DNA of 25,167 bases from JBBAAP01 sp043808305 (GCA_043808305.1 JAZDFB010000043.1:1-25167); one strand, 5' to 3'; numbered from the stretch's first letter, positions 6,299-14,477 are shown. Program-made: numbers and translations. Notes: generated by a model from the letters alone, not told the origin.

Positions 6299-6331
6299 TG
6301 TATGTCCCGTTAAGCCTTTGGCTTACGGGAT
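6299..6331. repeat. 33-bp direct repeat, copy 2
   Basis: Matches 4592-4624 at 32 of 33 positions. The CCCGTTAAGCC-TTT-GGCTTACGGG palindrome in this copy pairs better than in copy 1. It is followed by ATTAA and then directly by a family A hairpin. Confidence 0.75.
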
Positions 6332-6334
6332 TAA

Positions 6335-6408
6335 GTGTCACTACGTCTCGTTGTTCCTAGTGACACTAAAGGATAAGTGCCGGTACGTCACTTTGTTTCT
6401 ACCGGCAC
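6335..6408. repeat. Two tandem family A stem-loops
   Basis: The first stem is GTGTCACTA (6335-6343) / TAGTGACAC (6358-6366) with loop CGTCTCGTTGTTCC. The second is GTGCCGGTA (6377-6385) / TACCGGCAC (6400-6408) with loop CGTCACTTTGTTTC. Both stems are perfect 9-bp pairs with 14-nt loops, and both are followed by TAA. The arms differ at three positions per side with full compensation, while the loops stay alike. Confidence 0.7.
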
Positions 6409-6441
6409 TAAACAGATTTCAGATTTTCCTTTTCGTTTATG

Positions 6442-6470
6442 TTGACTTTTCAGGACTTGTATTATATTAA
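6442..6470 (+). promoter_or_regulatory. Sigma70-like promoter of the efflux operon
   Basis: TTGACT (6442-6447) and TATTAA (6465-6470) are separated by exactly 17 nt. Transcription would start near 6477. This leaves about 27 nt before the ATG at 6504 but only about 6 nt before the upstream TTG at 6483, which supports the ATG start. Confidence 0.6.
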
Positions 6471-6503
6471 TATCGAACTTGTTTGCTGTCTTTAGACGTT
6501 AAT

Positions 6504-7940
6504 ATGCTGCACATAATTTACAGAAGATTCTTGGTCGTTGGTTGCGCTGTTTCCTGCCTGTTTATGGCCGGTTGTATGTCAGGCCACAAAGCGGCACGGG
6601 ATTACTACTCGCCGGCTCTTTATGAGGACCATCAGCCCGGTCCGGATTCCGATACGACAAGACAGCCGGTTACGGCCAAGAATGAGGCGCAGAAGACGGC
6701 GGCAATCCTGGAAAAAGCGCAGTGGAGCCTGCAGGATTGCGTTGACCTGGCTGTTGCCAACGAGGAACGCCTGAAGATTCAGGGCGAGGCCTATTACCAA
6801 ACCAAATGGCTTTATTACCAGGCGCTGGCCAGCTGGCTGCCGGCGATAAGTTTGGAAGCCGCCAATACCAATTACGACTCCGGCGCGCCGGGCACTTTCT
6901 TGGATAAGCAGGAATACTGGCTCAAAGTCCGCCAGCCGATTTTTAATTCCGGCAGGGAGCTTATCGGGTTGGCTAACTCCGAACAGCTCAGCGCGCTCAG
7001 GAAATATGAGCTCAAGCAGGCGCGCGATGTGTTAATCCTGGCCGTAGCCGACTCTTTTTACCAGGCGCTGTCATTAAGAAACGAATCGGCGACGCTTGAG
7101 TCATTGCTGGCCTATACCCAGAATTATTCCGATATGGTCAAGGCGCGGGTCGAGGCGCAAATTACCAGCCGCAAGGACGCACTTCTGGCTGAGGCGGCGA
7201 TTTACGATATCAAGGCACGCCTGGCCCGGACGAACAATCTCTTGGATAATGCCCGCCTTAACCTGCAACTGCTGGTGGGCGCGCCTCTGCCCGCGGAACT
7301 GGCGGATAATGCCGCCATGCCCGGGCTGGCCCCTATTAGCGGGACTGCCTACGGGCTTGCCCCGAGTAATCAGGAATCTGTTATCACCGCCTTAGCCAAC
7401 CGGACTGACGTTAAAGTAGCCGAACAGCAGATTAAGCTGGCCGAGGCCGAGGCCAACCTGGCCAAGGGTGGGTTCCTGCCCCAAATCAACCTGGATTGGA
7501 CCCGATACCTGCACACGGAAACCTCGTCGCTGGCCGGGCTGGATTGGACACTGCTCCTGTCGGCTTCGATACCGCTGGATAACGGCGGCAGGTATGCCAA
7601 GGTCAAAGAGGCCAATTCCAAACTGCGCCAGGCCGGACTGGCCAAGGATAAGCTCCTCAAGAGCCTGAGGAACGATGTCGAGAAGGCCTATCGTGATTTG
7701 CAGGCGATAGAGCTGGATATCGAAGCCCGCGAAAAAGGGCTGGCCGCCGCTAAGGAAACCGCCGATATCGTCATCGAAGAATACAGGATTGGGACGGCGA
7801 CGAATGTCGAGGTGCTTTTTATCAATAACTCTTTCGAGCAGGCCAGGATAGCGCTGGATAAATCCCGGATAGACCTGAAGCTGGCCTATCTAAGGTTGAA
7901 ATTCGCGCTGGGATTGCTGGCCAAGGAGTTTCAGCAATAA
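6504..7940 (+). CDS. TolC-family outer-membrane efflux lipoprotein
   Basis: From the ATG at 6504 the protein has 478 residues; an upstream in-frame TTG at 6483 would add 7. The N-terminus is a lipoprotein signal peptide: positive YRR, a hydrophobic stretch, then lipobox MAGC with C24 as the lipidated residue. The rest is alpha-helical and repeated, as expected for the two OEP domains of TolC/OprM-like channels. Typical features are the first-domain opening WSLQDCVDLAVANEERLKI, the PIFNSGRELIGLANSE segment, and the second-half WTLLLSASIPLDNGGRYAKV with EYRIGTATNVEVLFI near the end. It forms the outer-membrane exit duct for the adaptor and RND pump encoded next. A 56-bp palindrome lies between this stop and the adaptor start. 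Confidence 0.93.
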   Translation: MLHIIYRRFLVVGCAVSCLFMAGCMSGHKAARDYYSPALYEDHQPGPDSDTTRQPVTAKNEAQKTAAILEKAQWSLQDCVDLAVANEERLKIQGEAYYQTKWLYYQALASWLPAISLEAANTNYDSGAPGTFLDKQEYWLKVRQPIFNSGRELIGLANSEQLSALRKYELKQARDVLILAVADSFYQALSLRNESATLESLLAYTQNYSDMVKARVEAQITSRKDALLAEAAIYDIKARLARTNNLLDNARLNLQLLVGAPLPAELADNAAMPGLAPISGTAYGLAPSNQESVITALANRTDVKVAEQQIKLAEAEANLAKGGFLPQINLDWTRYLHTETSSLAGLDWTLLLSASIPLDNGGRYAKVKEANSKLRQAGLAKDKLLKSLRNDVEKAYRDLQAIELDIEAREKGLAAAKETADIVIEEYRIGTATNVEVLFINNSFEQARIALDKSRIDLKLAYLRLKFALGLLAKEFQQ

Positions 7941-7964
7941 TTTATCGTATGGAATTTCAAAATT

Positions 7965-8020
7965 AGCCACGAAGACACAAAGGCTCAAAGAATTCTTAGT
8001 GTCTTGGTGTCTTTGTGGCA
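7965..8020. repeat. 56-bp imperfect palindrome (GCCACGAAGACACAAAG type)
   Basis: Two 28-bp arms meet at GAATTC (7990-7995). The left arm AGCCACGAAGACACAAAG pairs with CTTGGTGTCTTTGTGGCA on the right. This class of GCCACNAAGACAC palindrome is common in environmental genomes. It lies in the 140-bp gap between the channel and adaptor genes and would form a long mRNA hairpin that could shield the 3' end of the first gene or attenuate read-through. Confidence 0.65.
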
Positions 8021-8066
8021 GATATTTGTTTAGTTGCCCGTAAGAGCTTAATTTATCCGATTAAGA

Positions 8067-8073
8067 AAAGAGG
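8067..8073 (+). promoter_or_regulatory. Ribosome-binding site of the adaptor gene
   Basis: AAAGAGG ends 7 nt before the ATG at 8081 and 4 nt before the ATG at 8078. It rules against the far-upstream GTG at 8015, which has no such site and lies inside the palindrome arm. Confidence 0.6.
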
Positions 8074-8080
8074 TCATATG

Positions 8081-9235
8081 ATGAACACTAAATTTCTCAG
8101 GGTCATTTTATGCTGGTCCGTGGGCATCTTGCTTTTGACCGGTTGCGGCAAGAAGGCGCCGCCCAAAAGCAATGCCGCCCAGCTGGCCAAGGTAACGGTC
8201 AGCCAGCCCCGGACGGAAACGGTTGAGCGCATCATAACCGCGGTGGGGACGCTGGACCCGGAAGACCAGGTTCAGGTGGCGGCCGAGGTGGCCGGGCTGG
8301 TCCAGGAAATCCGGTTCGAAGAAGGCCAGGAAGTGTCGCAAGGAGCCGAGCTTACCGTCCTTAATCCGACTAATTTCCAATTAAACGTGGTAAACGCCCA
8401 GGCATTAGCAGAGCGGGCGCAGGCCGACCTGGCCTTAGCCGAATCCAGTTATTCCCGCAAGAAAGGCCTTTATGACAAAAACTTCATAACCGAGCAGGAG
8501 CTTCAGGAGATGGCCACGGCGCTGGATAAAGCCAAATCCATATTGACCGGAGCCGAAGCCGCCTGCCAAATAGCCGAAAAAGCCCTGGCCGATTCGGTTA
8601 TCAAGGCGCCTGTGGATGCAAATAATGCGAATTACAGCTGGGAAATCCAGAAGAAGCTGGTGTCAATAGGCGAATATGTAAATCCCGGCAAGCCGATTGC
8701 CGAACTGATTAACCGGGCGACGCTGAAACTGCGTTTCACCGTGCCGGAACAGGAAGCCGGGTATCTGGCTCTCGATAAGCCAGTCGAGTTTACCGTGCCG
8801 GCCCTGCCCGGAAAGGTATTCGAGGCAAAAATCATTTACTTAAGCCCCAAGGCCATAGAAGGCACCCGGTCGGTCCTGGTCAAAGCCCGGGTGGATAATT
8901 CAGAGCTTGTTCTGAGGCCGGGCTATTCCGCCAATGTCCGGATGGTGGCTGAAACCAAAGAGAAAGCCCTGGTAATTCCCAGGCGTTCCTTGCGCTACGA
9001 TGCGGATAAATCCTATGTGCTGGTTGTTAATAACGGCGTATTGAACAAAAAGACGGTTACGCTGGGAGTGGAAAAAGAGGATTATGTGGAAATCGCCGCG
9101 GGAATCAACCCGACTGACATAGTAGTGGTTCGCTCAAGTTCATTTTTAGATGAAGGCTCGAAAGTAGAAATAGTTGAAGACGACTCTGTTATCAAGGCCA
9201 ACCCAAAGGACGGGCCGGCTAAAGAAAGAAAATAA
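8081..9235 (+). CDS. RND efflux periplasmic adaptor lipoprotein
   Basis: This is a 384-residue membrane fusion protein of the HlyD/AcrA type. The signal peptide ends in lipobox LTGC (C22), so it is likely an inner-membrane-anchored lipoprotein. The biotinyl-lipoyl half-motif VQVAAEVAGLVQEIRFEEGQ lies at about 63-82. A coiled-coil hairpin follows (about 95-170, rich in A, E, L and K, with KKGLYDKNFITEQELQE). The second lipoyl half is unusual: after IKAPVD the chain has an insert, NANNANYSWEIQKKL, before the VSIGEYVNPGKPIAEL half. The beta-barrel then follows (FTVPALPGKVFEAKIIYL), and a membrane-proximal end. It links the TolC-like channel and the RND permease. The stop is 2 nt before the permease ATG. 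An alternative start at 8078 adds one residue. Confidence 0.92.
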   Translation: MNTKFLRVILCWSVGILLLTGCGKKAPPKSNAAQLAKVTVSQPRTETVERIITAVGTLDPEDQVQVAAEVAGLVQEIRFEEGQEVSQGAELTVLNPTNFQLNVVNAQALAERAQADLALAESSYSRKKGLYDKNFITEQELQEMATALDKAKSILTGAEAACQIAEKALADSVIKAPVDANNANYSWEIQKKLVSIGEYVNPGKPIAELINRATLKLRFTVPEQEAGYLALDKPVEFTVPALPGKVFEAKIIYLSPKAIEGTRSVLVKARVDNSELVLRPGYSANVRMVAETKEKALVIPRRSLRYDADKSYVLVVNNGVLNKKTVTLGVEKEDYVEIAAGINPTDIVVVRSSSFLDEGSKVEIVEDDSVIKANPKDGPAKERK

Positions 9236-9237
9236 TT

Positions 9238-12200
9238 ATGTGGCTTCCTGATACCGCAATAAAAAGGCCGGTTACCACCATAATGGTTATCTCGGCGCTT
9301 CTTATTTTCGGGATAATCGGTTTTACCAAATTAGGCATTTCGCTGATGCCCAATATTCAATTCCCGATGGTGACCGTATCCACCCACTGGTTGAATTCCA
9401 CGCCGGAACAGATAGAGATGAACATTACCAAGCCGATAGAGGACCGTATCGGGGAAGTTGAAGGCGTCAAGCACATTTCCTCATCAAGCCAGCGCGGCGA
9501 CTCGCGCATCACCGTAGAATTCGAGTTATACCGGGAGATAGAGAGCGCGTCGCAGGACGTCCGAGATGCGGTGGCCAGGGCAACGAGGGCGTTGCCTAAC
9601 GATGCCGACCCGCCGGTTATCACCAAGGTAGACATAAACGCCCAACCCATTATGCAGCTGGTGGTATACGGCGATTTGCCGGTGGCGGATATCCGCGAGT
9701 TCACCGAGGATACCATCACCCCGCGCATCCAGCAAAAACCCGGCGTCGGCGCCGTGCAGGTCCGCGGAGGCAGGACAAAAGAAGTCCGGATTTGGCTCTA
9801 CCGGGACAAACTGAAGCAGTATGGGCTGACGGTTCAGGACGTGACGCTGGCGCTCCGGACCCAGAACCTGGAAGTGCCCGGAGGCAAGGTCGAGAACCAG
9901 ATCCAGGAGCTGGTAATCAACACCAAGGGCCGGATTGACCATCCCTACCGCTTTAATGATGTGATTCTGGCATACCGGGACGGGACCCCAATAAAAATCC
10001 GTAATGTCGGATATGCGGAAGACGGATTGAACGATATGGATTCCATCGTCCGCTTCATAGATTCAGCCGGAACGGAACGTTTAAGCGTCGGCGTTGCCGT
10101 TTCGCCGCAATCCGGCGCGAACCAGGTGGCCATCGCCAAGGCCATCCGGCAGGAAGTGGAAAATATCAGGAAAATCCTGCCGCCCGGCGTATATATCGAT
10201 ATCGCTTTTGATAATTCTGTTTTTATCGAACGGGCAATTCAAGACGTGGAAAGCAACCTGATTATCGGCGCCATTTTGGCTTCATTGGTAATCCTTTTAT
10301 TCCTCCAGAATATAGGCACGGCAATTATCAGCTCTTTGGCCATTCCGACATCCATCATCTCCACCTTTGCCTTTATGCATTTTATGGGTTTTACGCTGAA
10401 CACCCTGACGATGCTGGGTTTGGCTTTGGCGGTGGGCATTGTGATTGACGACGCCATCATTATCGTTGAAAACATCTATCGCCATAAAGAAGGCGGCAAA
10501 ACCATATTGGAAGCCGCCAAAGACGGCGCCAGTGAAATCAGTTTTGCGGCTATGGCCGCCACCTTTGCGCTGCTGGCTGTCTTCCTGCCCGTAACTTTCA
10601 TGTCCGGAATTGTCGGCAGATTCTTCTTCGAATTCGGATTGACAGTGGCGTTCTCGATACTTGTTTCGCTCCTTGTGGCGCTGACCCTGACGCCGATGCT
10701 GGCTTCAAGATTCCTCCACGTCGGCATACCCCATTTCTTTATATTCAGGTGGTTTGAATCACTGATGAAGCTAACGCACAGATTATATGAAAATATTATC
10801 GATTGGACATTGAAATACAGCGGGACCACGATATCTGTCGCGATAGCCCTGTTCCTGGTCAGTTTATACTTAGTCAAGACGCTGGGTCAGGAATTCAATC
10901 CGCAGGAAGACCAGTCGCGCTTCAGGATACGCCTTGAGACCCCGATAGATTACTCTATTGAAGCCACCGACCGCGTCACCAAAAAGGTAATAGATATTAT
11001 CAAGGGCATCCCGGAAGTTAATATTTTCCTTGCGTATGTCGATGTGAACTCAGGCTCGATCAGCGTAACGCTTAAGGACAGGAACCAGCGGAGCAAGACG
11101 CAATTTGAATTAATGGCGGAGGTAAGGCGGAAACTTTCTCAAATGCCCGATTTGCTTGTGGCGGTCTCAACAGCCGGCGGATTTCAAGGCATGGGCGGCG
11201 GCGGGCGCGGCGGAGACATGCAATATATCATCCAGGGACCGGATATCGACGTTCTTAACAGCAAGTCAAACGAACTTCTGGCGGAATTAAAGAAAATAAA
11301 CGGGATGGTGGATGTGGACCGTGATTTGCGCATCGGCAAACCGGAACTGGATATCAAGATTGACCGCGAGCGGGCGGCTGATATGGGCGTCTCAATTGCC
11401 GATATATCCAATGTAATCGGCTCAACTTTCGGCGGGTTGGAAGCGGGCGATTACACGGCGCACGGCCGGACTTATAAGGTTCGCGTTAAAGCTGTTGACA
11501 GTGAACGGAAAATTGCCAATGACGTTTCGGATATAAGCATCCGTTCCAAGACCGGCGAGATAGTGGACCTGGCAAGTTTGATATCCGTAAAACCGTCCAT
11601 AGGACCCAATGCGATAAACCGGACTGACCGGGAACGCTCGGTGGCAATTACGGCGAATTTAGACGGCCTGCCTTTGGGCGAAGGCATTACCAAGCTGGAA
11701 GAAATAGTCAAAAGAATACTGCCGTCCGGATATTACGGCAGAAGGTCCGGCCAGACCGAAGTATTCGGCGAGACTTTTTATAATATCGCTTTCGCATTGG
11801 TTCTGGCGCTTATTTTCAGCTATATGATACTGGCGGCGCAATTTGAAAACTTCATCCATCCTTTTTCCATCACGCTGTCCTTACCGCTGGCGATTGTCGG
11901 AGCCCTGGGATTCCTCTGGCTGGGTTCTACACTGACCCATCTGAGGGGCATGACCATAAATATGATGTTTTTGATAGGCGTAATCTTGCTGGTCGGTCTG
12001 GCAAAGAAGAACGCCATTTTATTGATTGATTATACTAACCAGCTTCGGAGAGGCGGATTAGACCGCGATGAGGCATTACGGCAAGCCTGCCCGGTTCGGC
12101 TAAGGCCGATTCTGATGACATCCATCGCCACCATCGCCGCCACCATACCGGTGCTTTTAGGTTTAGGCGAAGGTTCTGAAAGCAGAAGGCCGATGGCAAT

Positions 12201-12312
12201 AGCCATCTTCGGCGGCATGATTACCTCGACACTGTTAACACTGGTGGTGATACCATCCGTTTACCGGGTTTTTGATATAATACTGAATAAATTGCGGAGA
12301 ACTCCGCATTAG
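9238..12312 (+). CDS. RND-family multidrug efflux permease (AcrB/HAE1-like)
   Basis: At 1024 residues this is a full-length hydrophobe/amphiphile efflux RND pump. TM1 (about 12-30) is followed by a large periplasmic porter domain, then a TM block with the proton-relay pair D404-D405 in GIVIDDAIIIVEN. A second porter half follows, then the C-terminal TM block with the relay lysine K924 in GLAKKNAILLIDYTN. All three ion-relay residues of AcrB (D407, D408, K940) therefore have equivalents. A glycine-rich run GMGGGGRGGD (651-660) lies early in the second porter half, where some HAE1 pumps have a flexible loop. The two-nucleotide gap to the adaptor stop implies translational coupling. Substrates cannot be predicted from the sequence. 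Confidence 0.95.
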   Translation: MWLPDTAIKRPVTTIMVISALLIFGIIGFTKLGISLMPNIQFPMVTVSTHWLNSTPEQIEMNITKPIEDRIGEVEGVKHISSSSQRGDSRITVEFELYREIESASQDVRDAVARATRALPNDADPPVITKVDINAQPIMQLVVYGDLPVADIREFTEDTITPRIQQKPGVGAVQVRGGRTKEVRIWLYRDKLKQYGLTVQDVTLALRTQNLEVPGGKVENQIQELVINTKGRIDHPYRFNDVILAYRDGTPIKIRNVGYAEDGLNDMDSIVRFIDSAGTERLSVGVAVSPQSGANQVAIAKAIRQEVENIRKILPPGVYIDIAFDNSVFIERAIQDVESNLIIGAILASLVILLFLQNIGTAIISSLAIPTSIISTFAFMHFMGFTLNTLTMLGLALAVGIVIDDAIIIVENIYRHKEGGKTILEAAKDGASEISFAAMAATFALLAVFLPVTFMSGIVGRFFFEFGLTVAFSILVSLLVALTLTPMLASRFLHVGIPHFFIFRWFESLMKLTHRLYENIIDWTLKYSGTTISVAIALFLVSLYLVKTLGQEFNPQEDQSRFRIRLETPIDYSIEATDRVTKKVIDIIKGIPEVNIFLAYVDVNSGSISVTLKDRNQRSKTQFELMAEVRRKLSQMPDLLVAVSTAGGFQGMGGGGRGGDMQYIIQGPDIDVLNSKSNELLAELKKINGMVDVDRDLRIGKPELDIKIDRERAADMGVSIADISNVIGSTFGGLEAGDYTAHGRTYKVRVKAVDSERKIANDVSDISIRSKTGEIVDLASLISVKPSIGPNAINRTDRERSVAITANLDGLPLGEGITKLEEIVKRILPSGYYGRRSGQTEVFGETFYNIAFALVLALIFSYMILAAQFENFIHPFSITLSLPLAIVGALGFLWLGSTLTHLRGMTINMMFLIGVILLVGLAKKNAILLIDYTNQLRRGGLDRDEALRQACPVRLRPILMTSIATIAATIPVLLGLGEGSESRRPMAIAIFGGMITSTLLTLVVIPSVYRVFDIILNKLRRTPH

Positions 12313-12343
12313 AAGTTAATATTATGAATAACGGCGGGCTGAT

Positions 12344-12925
12344 ATGAAGATAGTGAAATATGCCGCTGGCGCATTGGTTGCCGTCATTCTTGCGGTTGTT
12401 ATTATTGCCGCTTATTATGGGATTTTTGCCGAGGTGACCATCCGGGAGCAGGACCAGCCGGCCTTGATACTTATTTATAAAAAACACATCGGGTCTTATA
12501 GCCAGGTCGGCAAAGTTATGGACGAACTGTTTTCTTCGCTTAAAAAGGATAATGCCGAAACGACCAAGGGATTCGGCATATACTACGACAATCCCCAGAA
12601 CACTCCGGCCGAGAAACTGCGCAGCGTGGTCGGATGCATTCTGGAGGAAAAAGACAGGGGCCGGGTAAACGAACTGAAGGCTAAATATAAAATACAGGAG
12701 TTCCCGGCAACGCAGGTTGTCTGTTCTGAATTCCCGTTTAAGGGAAAGATGTCTATTTTGTTCGGCATTATGAAAGTCTACCCCCGGATGTTTGCATACA
12801 TAAGCGGTAAAGGTTACGCAAACACGCCTATTATGGAAATTTACGATACTCCGAATAAGAAGATAGAATACATCGCGGCCAAGAACGTCAGTGAAAGCGT
12901 TTTCAACTCATTCCTGGATGATTGA
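12344..12925 (+). CDS. Membrane-anchored GyrI-like (TEX264-like) protein
   Basis: This 193-residue protein has an N-terminal transmembrane anchor (about 6-27) and a GyrI-like small-molecule-binding domain (about 30-185). Family marks are the IYKKHIGSYSQVG strand-turn (44-56), the FGIYYDNP motif (77-84), and the paired GyrI half-repeat ending in MEIYDTPNKKIEYIA. The layout, one TM followed by a GyrI fold, is that of the TEX264-like group rather than of SbmC or AraC-linked domains. It lies 31 bp after the permease and before the CoA ligase, so it may be a membrane-side ligand sensor or binder for the same compounds; this is inference. The ribosome-binding site is weak (GGCGGGCTGAT before ATG). 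Confidence 0.75.
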   Translation: MKIVKYAAGALVAVILAVVIIAAYYGIFAEVTIREQDQPALILIYKKHIGSYSQVGKVMDELFSSLKKDNAETTKGFGIYYDNPQNTPAEKLRSVVGCILEEKDRGRVNELKAKYKIQEFPATQVVCSEFPFKGKMSILFGIMKVYPRMFAYISGKGYANTPIMEIYDTPNKKIEYIAAKNVSESVFNSFLDD

Positions 12926-12962
12926 CAAAACCGTCGAGTACAAGGAGAAAAGTACGGATTAT

Positions 12963-14477
12963 ATGAAGCTGATCATTTACCTCGACAAACTTAATGTGGC
13001 ATCGGAATTGCTAAGGGAAAACGTCGTAAAGCGAGCCAACAAAGTGGCTATCTACTGCGAAGACCAGAAAATAACTTTCAAACAGGTTGATGAAAACTCC
13101 AACCGTTTCGCCAATGTTCTGAAAGGACTGGGGCTGAAGCCGCTGGACCGGATCCTGCTGATATTGCCGGATAGGCCGGTGTTTTATTACGCATTTCTGG
13201 GTAGCATAAAATACGGCGTCGTGCCCATCCCCACCAATACGACGCTGAAAAAGGAAGATTTTCAGTTCATAGTTGAGGATAGTGAATCCAAAGCTATCAT
13301 AACAACCTCTGACAGCGAGGCGGCCGGCATACAAGGCAAAAACCTCAGGCATATTCTGTTGTCCGACAGGGGGCTTGATGAACTGATGTCCAAGGCATCG
13401 CCGGCGGCAGAGGCCTGCGCGTCGTCAGCCGACGATATCGCATTCTGGCTTTACAGCTCGGGCAGCACCGGCAAGCCCAAAGGCGTATTGCACCGGCACC
13501 GGGATATCCTGTATACGGCCGATACATTTGCCAAAGAGGTGATTAAGCTGACAGAAAACGACATAATTTTCTCGGCCAGCAAGCTTTTTTTCGCTTACGG
13601 GCTGGGCAATAATTTTTCATTTCCGCTTCGGTTCGGCGCATCGGTCGTGCTGCTGCCAGATAAGCCATCGCCGGAAAACGTCATGGCCGTGCTGGCCAGG
13701 TTCAGGCCGACCGCATTTTTCGGCGTGCCGACTCTTTTTAATTCAATGCTCAAGAAGCTGGACAAGGATTGCCTGCGTTCGGTGCGGGTATGCGTTTCGG
13801 CCGGCGAAGCCCTGCCGCCGGAAATTTATACACGATGGAAAGAAGCTACCGGACTGGAAGCTCTGGACGGTATCGGCTCGACCGAGGCGCTGCATATATT
13901 CATTTCCAATTTCCCGAATAACGTCAGAACCGGCACTTCCGGCAAGGTCGTGCCCGGCTACGAAGCGAAAATAGTTGATGATGCCGGCAATGAACTCGGA
14001 TTAGGCAAGACCGGATACCTGATTATCAAGGGGCAGAGCATTACCACCGGTTACTGGAAACGGCCCGATGACAATGCGGAAAAGCTGCTGCCGGACGGCT
14101 GGTTCAAGACCGGCGATATGTACCAGCTTGACGACGGTTATTTTTCCTACCAGGGCCGGGGCGACGATATGCTCAAGGTCGGCGGCATCTGGGTTTCGCC
14201 CATTGAGATCGAAAATGTCCTGCTCCAGAATAAAACGGTGGCGGACTGCGCCGTGGTCGGCCAACTGGTCGAAGGCCTGACCAAGCCGTTCGCTTATGTG
14301 GTGCCCCAGCCCAATACGTCCAGGACTCAGGCAGAAACCGAGAAGATACTAAAGTTCGTCCAGGAGCGTCTGCCCAAATATAAATGGCCCTGGCAGGTGT
14401 TCTTTATCGAGGAATTGCCGCGGACCAGCACCGGCAAGGTCCAGCGGTTCAAACTGCGCGGGCGGGTTAATCCATAA
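12963..14477 (+). CDS. Benzoate-CoA ligase family AMP-forming acyl-CoA synthetase
   Basis: The 504-residue enzyme starts at ATG 12963. The GTG at 12891 would overlap the previous gene and add 24 residues without family similarity. ANL-superfamily motifs are all present: A3 YSSGSTGKPKG (164-174), A5 DGIGSTE (302-308), A7 KTGDMY (382-387), A8 GRGDDMLKVGGIWVSPIEIE (398-417) and the catalytic A10 lysine K492 in PRTSTGKVQR. The SKLFFAYGLGN stretch (206-216) and the N-terminal LNVASELL pattern are typical of benzoate- and 4-hydroxybenzoate-CoA ligases. It would activate an aromatic or related carboxylate with ATP and CoA in the cytoplasm. No other ring-degradation gene is visible, so the true substrate is open. 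AAGGAG lies 15 nt upstream of the ATG, which is rather far. Confidence 0.88.
   Translation: MKLIIYLDKLNVASELLRENVVKRANKVAIYCEDQKITFKQVDENSNRFANVLKGLGLKPLDRILLILPDRPVFYYAFLGSIKYGVVPIPTNTTLKKEDFQFIVEDSESKAIITTSDSEAAGIQGKNLRHILLSDRGLDELMSKASPAAEACASSADDIAFWLYSSGSTGKPKGVLHRHRDILYTADTFAKEVIKLTENDIIFSASKLFFAYGLGNNFSFPLRFGASVVLLPDKPSPENVMAVLARFRPTAFFGVPTLFNSMLKKLDKDCLRSVRVCVSAGEALPPEIYTRWKEATGLEALDGIGSTEALHIFISNFPNNVRTGTSGKVVPGYEAKIVDDAGNELGLGKTGYLIIKGQSITTGYWKRPDDNAEKLLPDGWFKTGDMYQLDDGYFSYQGRGDDMLKVGGIWVSPIEIENVLLQNKTVADCAVVGQLVEGLTKPFAYVVPQPNTSRTQAETEKILKFVQERLPKYKWPWQVFFIEELPRTSTGKVQRFKLRGRVNP

Larger units (their letters stand above)
5974..6441. other. Repeat-rich spacer upstream of the efflux operon
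   Basis: No gene is supported. The spacer contains a CCTTGTC-CGGT-GACAAGG hairpin (6153-6170), copy 2 of the 37-bp repeat (6196-6232), copy 2 of the 33-bp repeat (6299-6331), and two adjacent family A hairpins (6335-6366, 6377-6408). The first 85 bp, next to the nuclease start, are AT-rich and may hold its promoter, which I could not place. Confidence 0.55.

Noticed and set aside
1987..6410. CRISPR array
   Set aside because: Repeats are palindromic, of several families and irregularly spaced. There are no uniform spacers and no cas genes.
6483..6503. TTG start adding 7 residues to the TolC-family protein
   Set aside because: It would lie only ~6 nt after the predicted transcription start with no room for a ribosome-binding site. 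The ATG at 6504 gives a normal lipoprotein signal peptide.
8015..8080. GTG start at 8015 for the adaptor
   Set aside because: It lies in the right arm of the 56-bp palindrome, adds residues before the signal peptide, and ignores the AAAGAGG site before 8081.
9357..12218. Multiple antisense ORFs over the RND permease gene
   Set aside because: They are shadows of a strongly conserved 1024-codon gene and carry no recognisable domains.
12891..12962. GTG start at 12891 for the CoA ligase
   Set aside because: It overlaps the previous coding region by 35 bp and adds 24 residues unlike the family's N-terminus.
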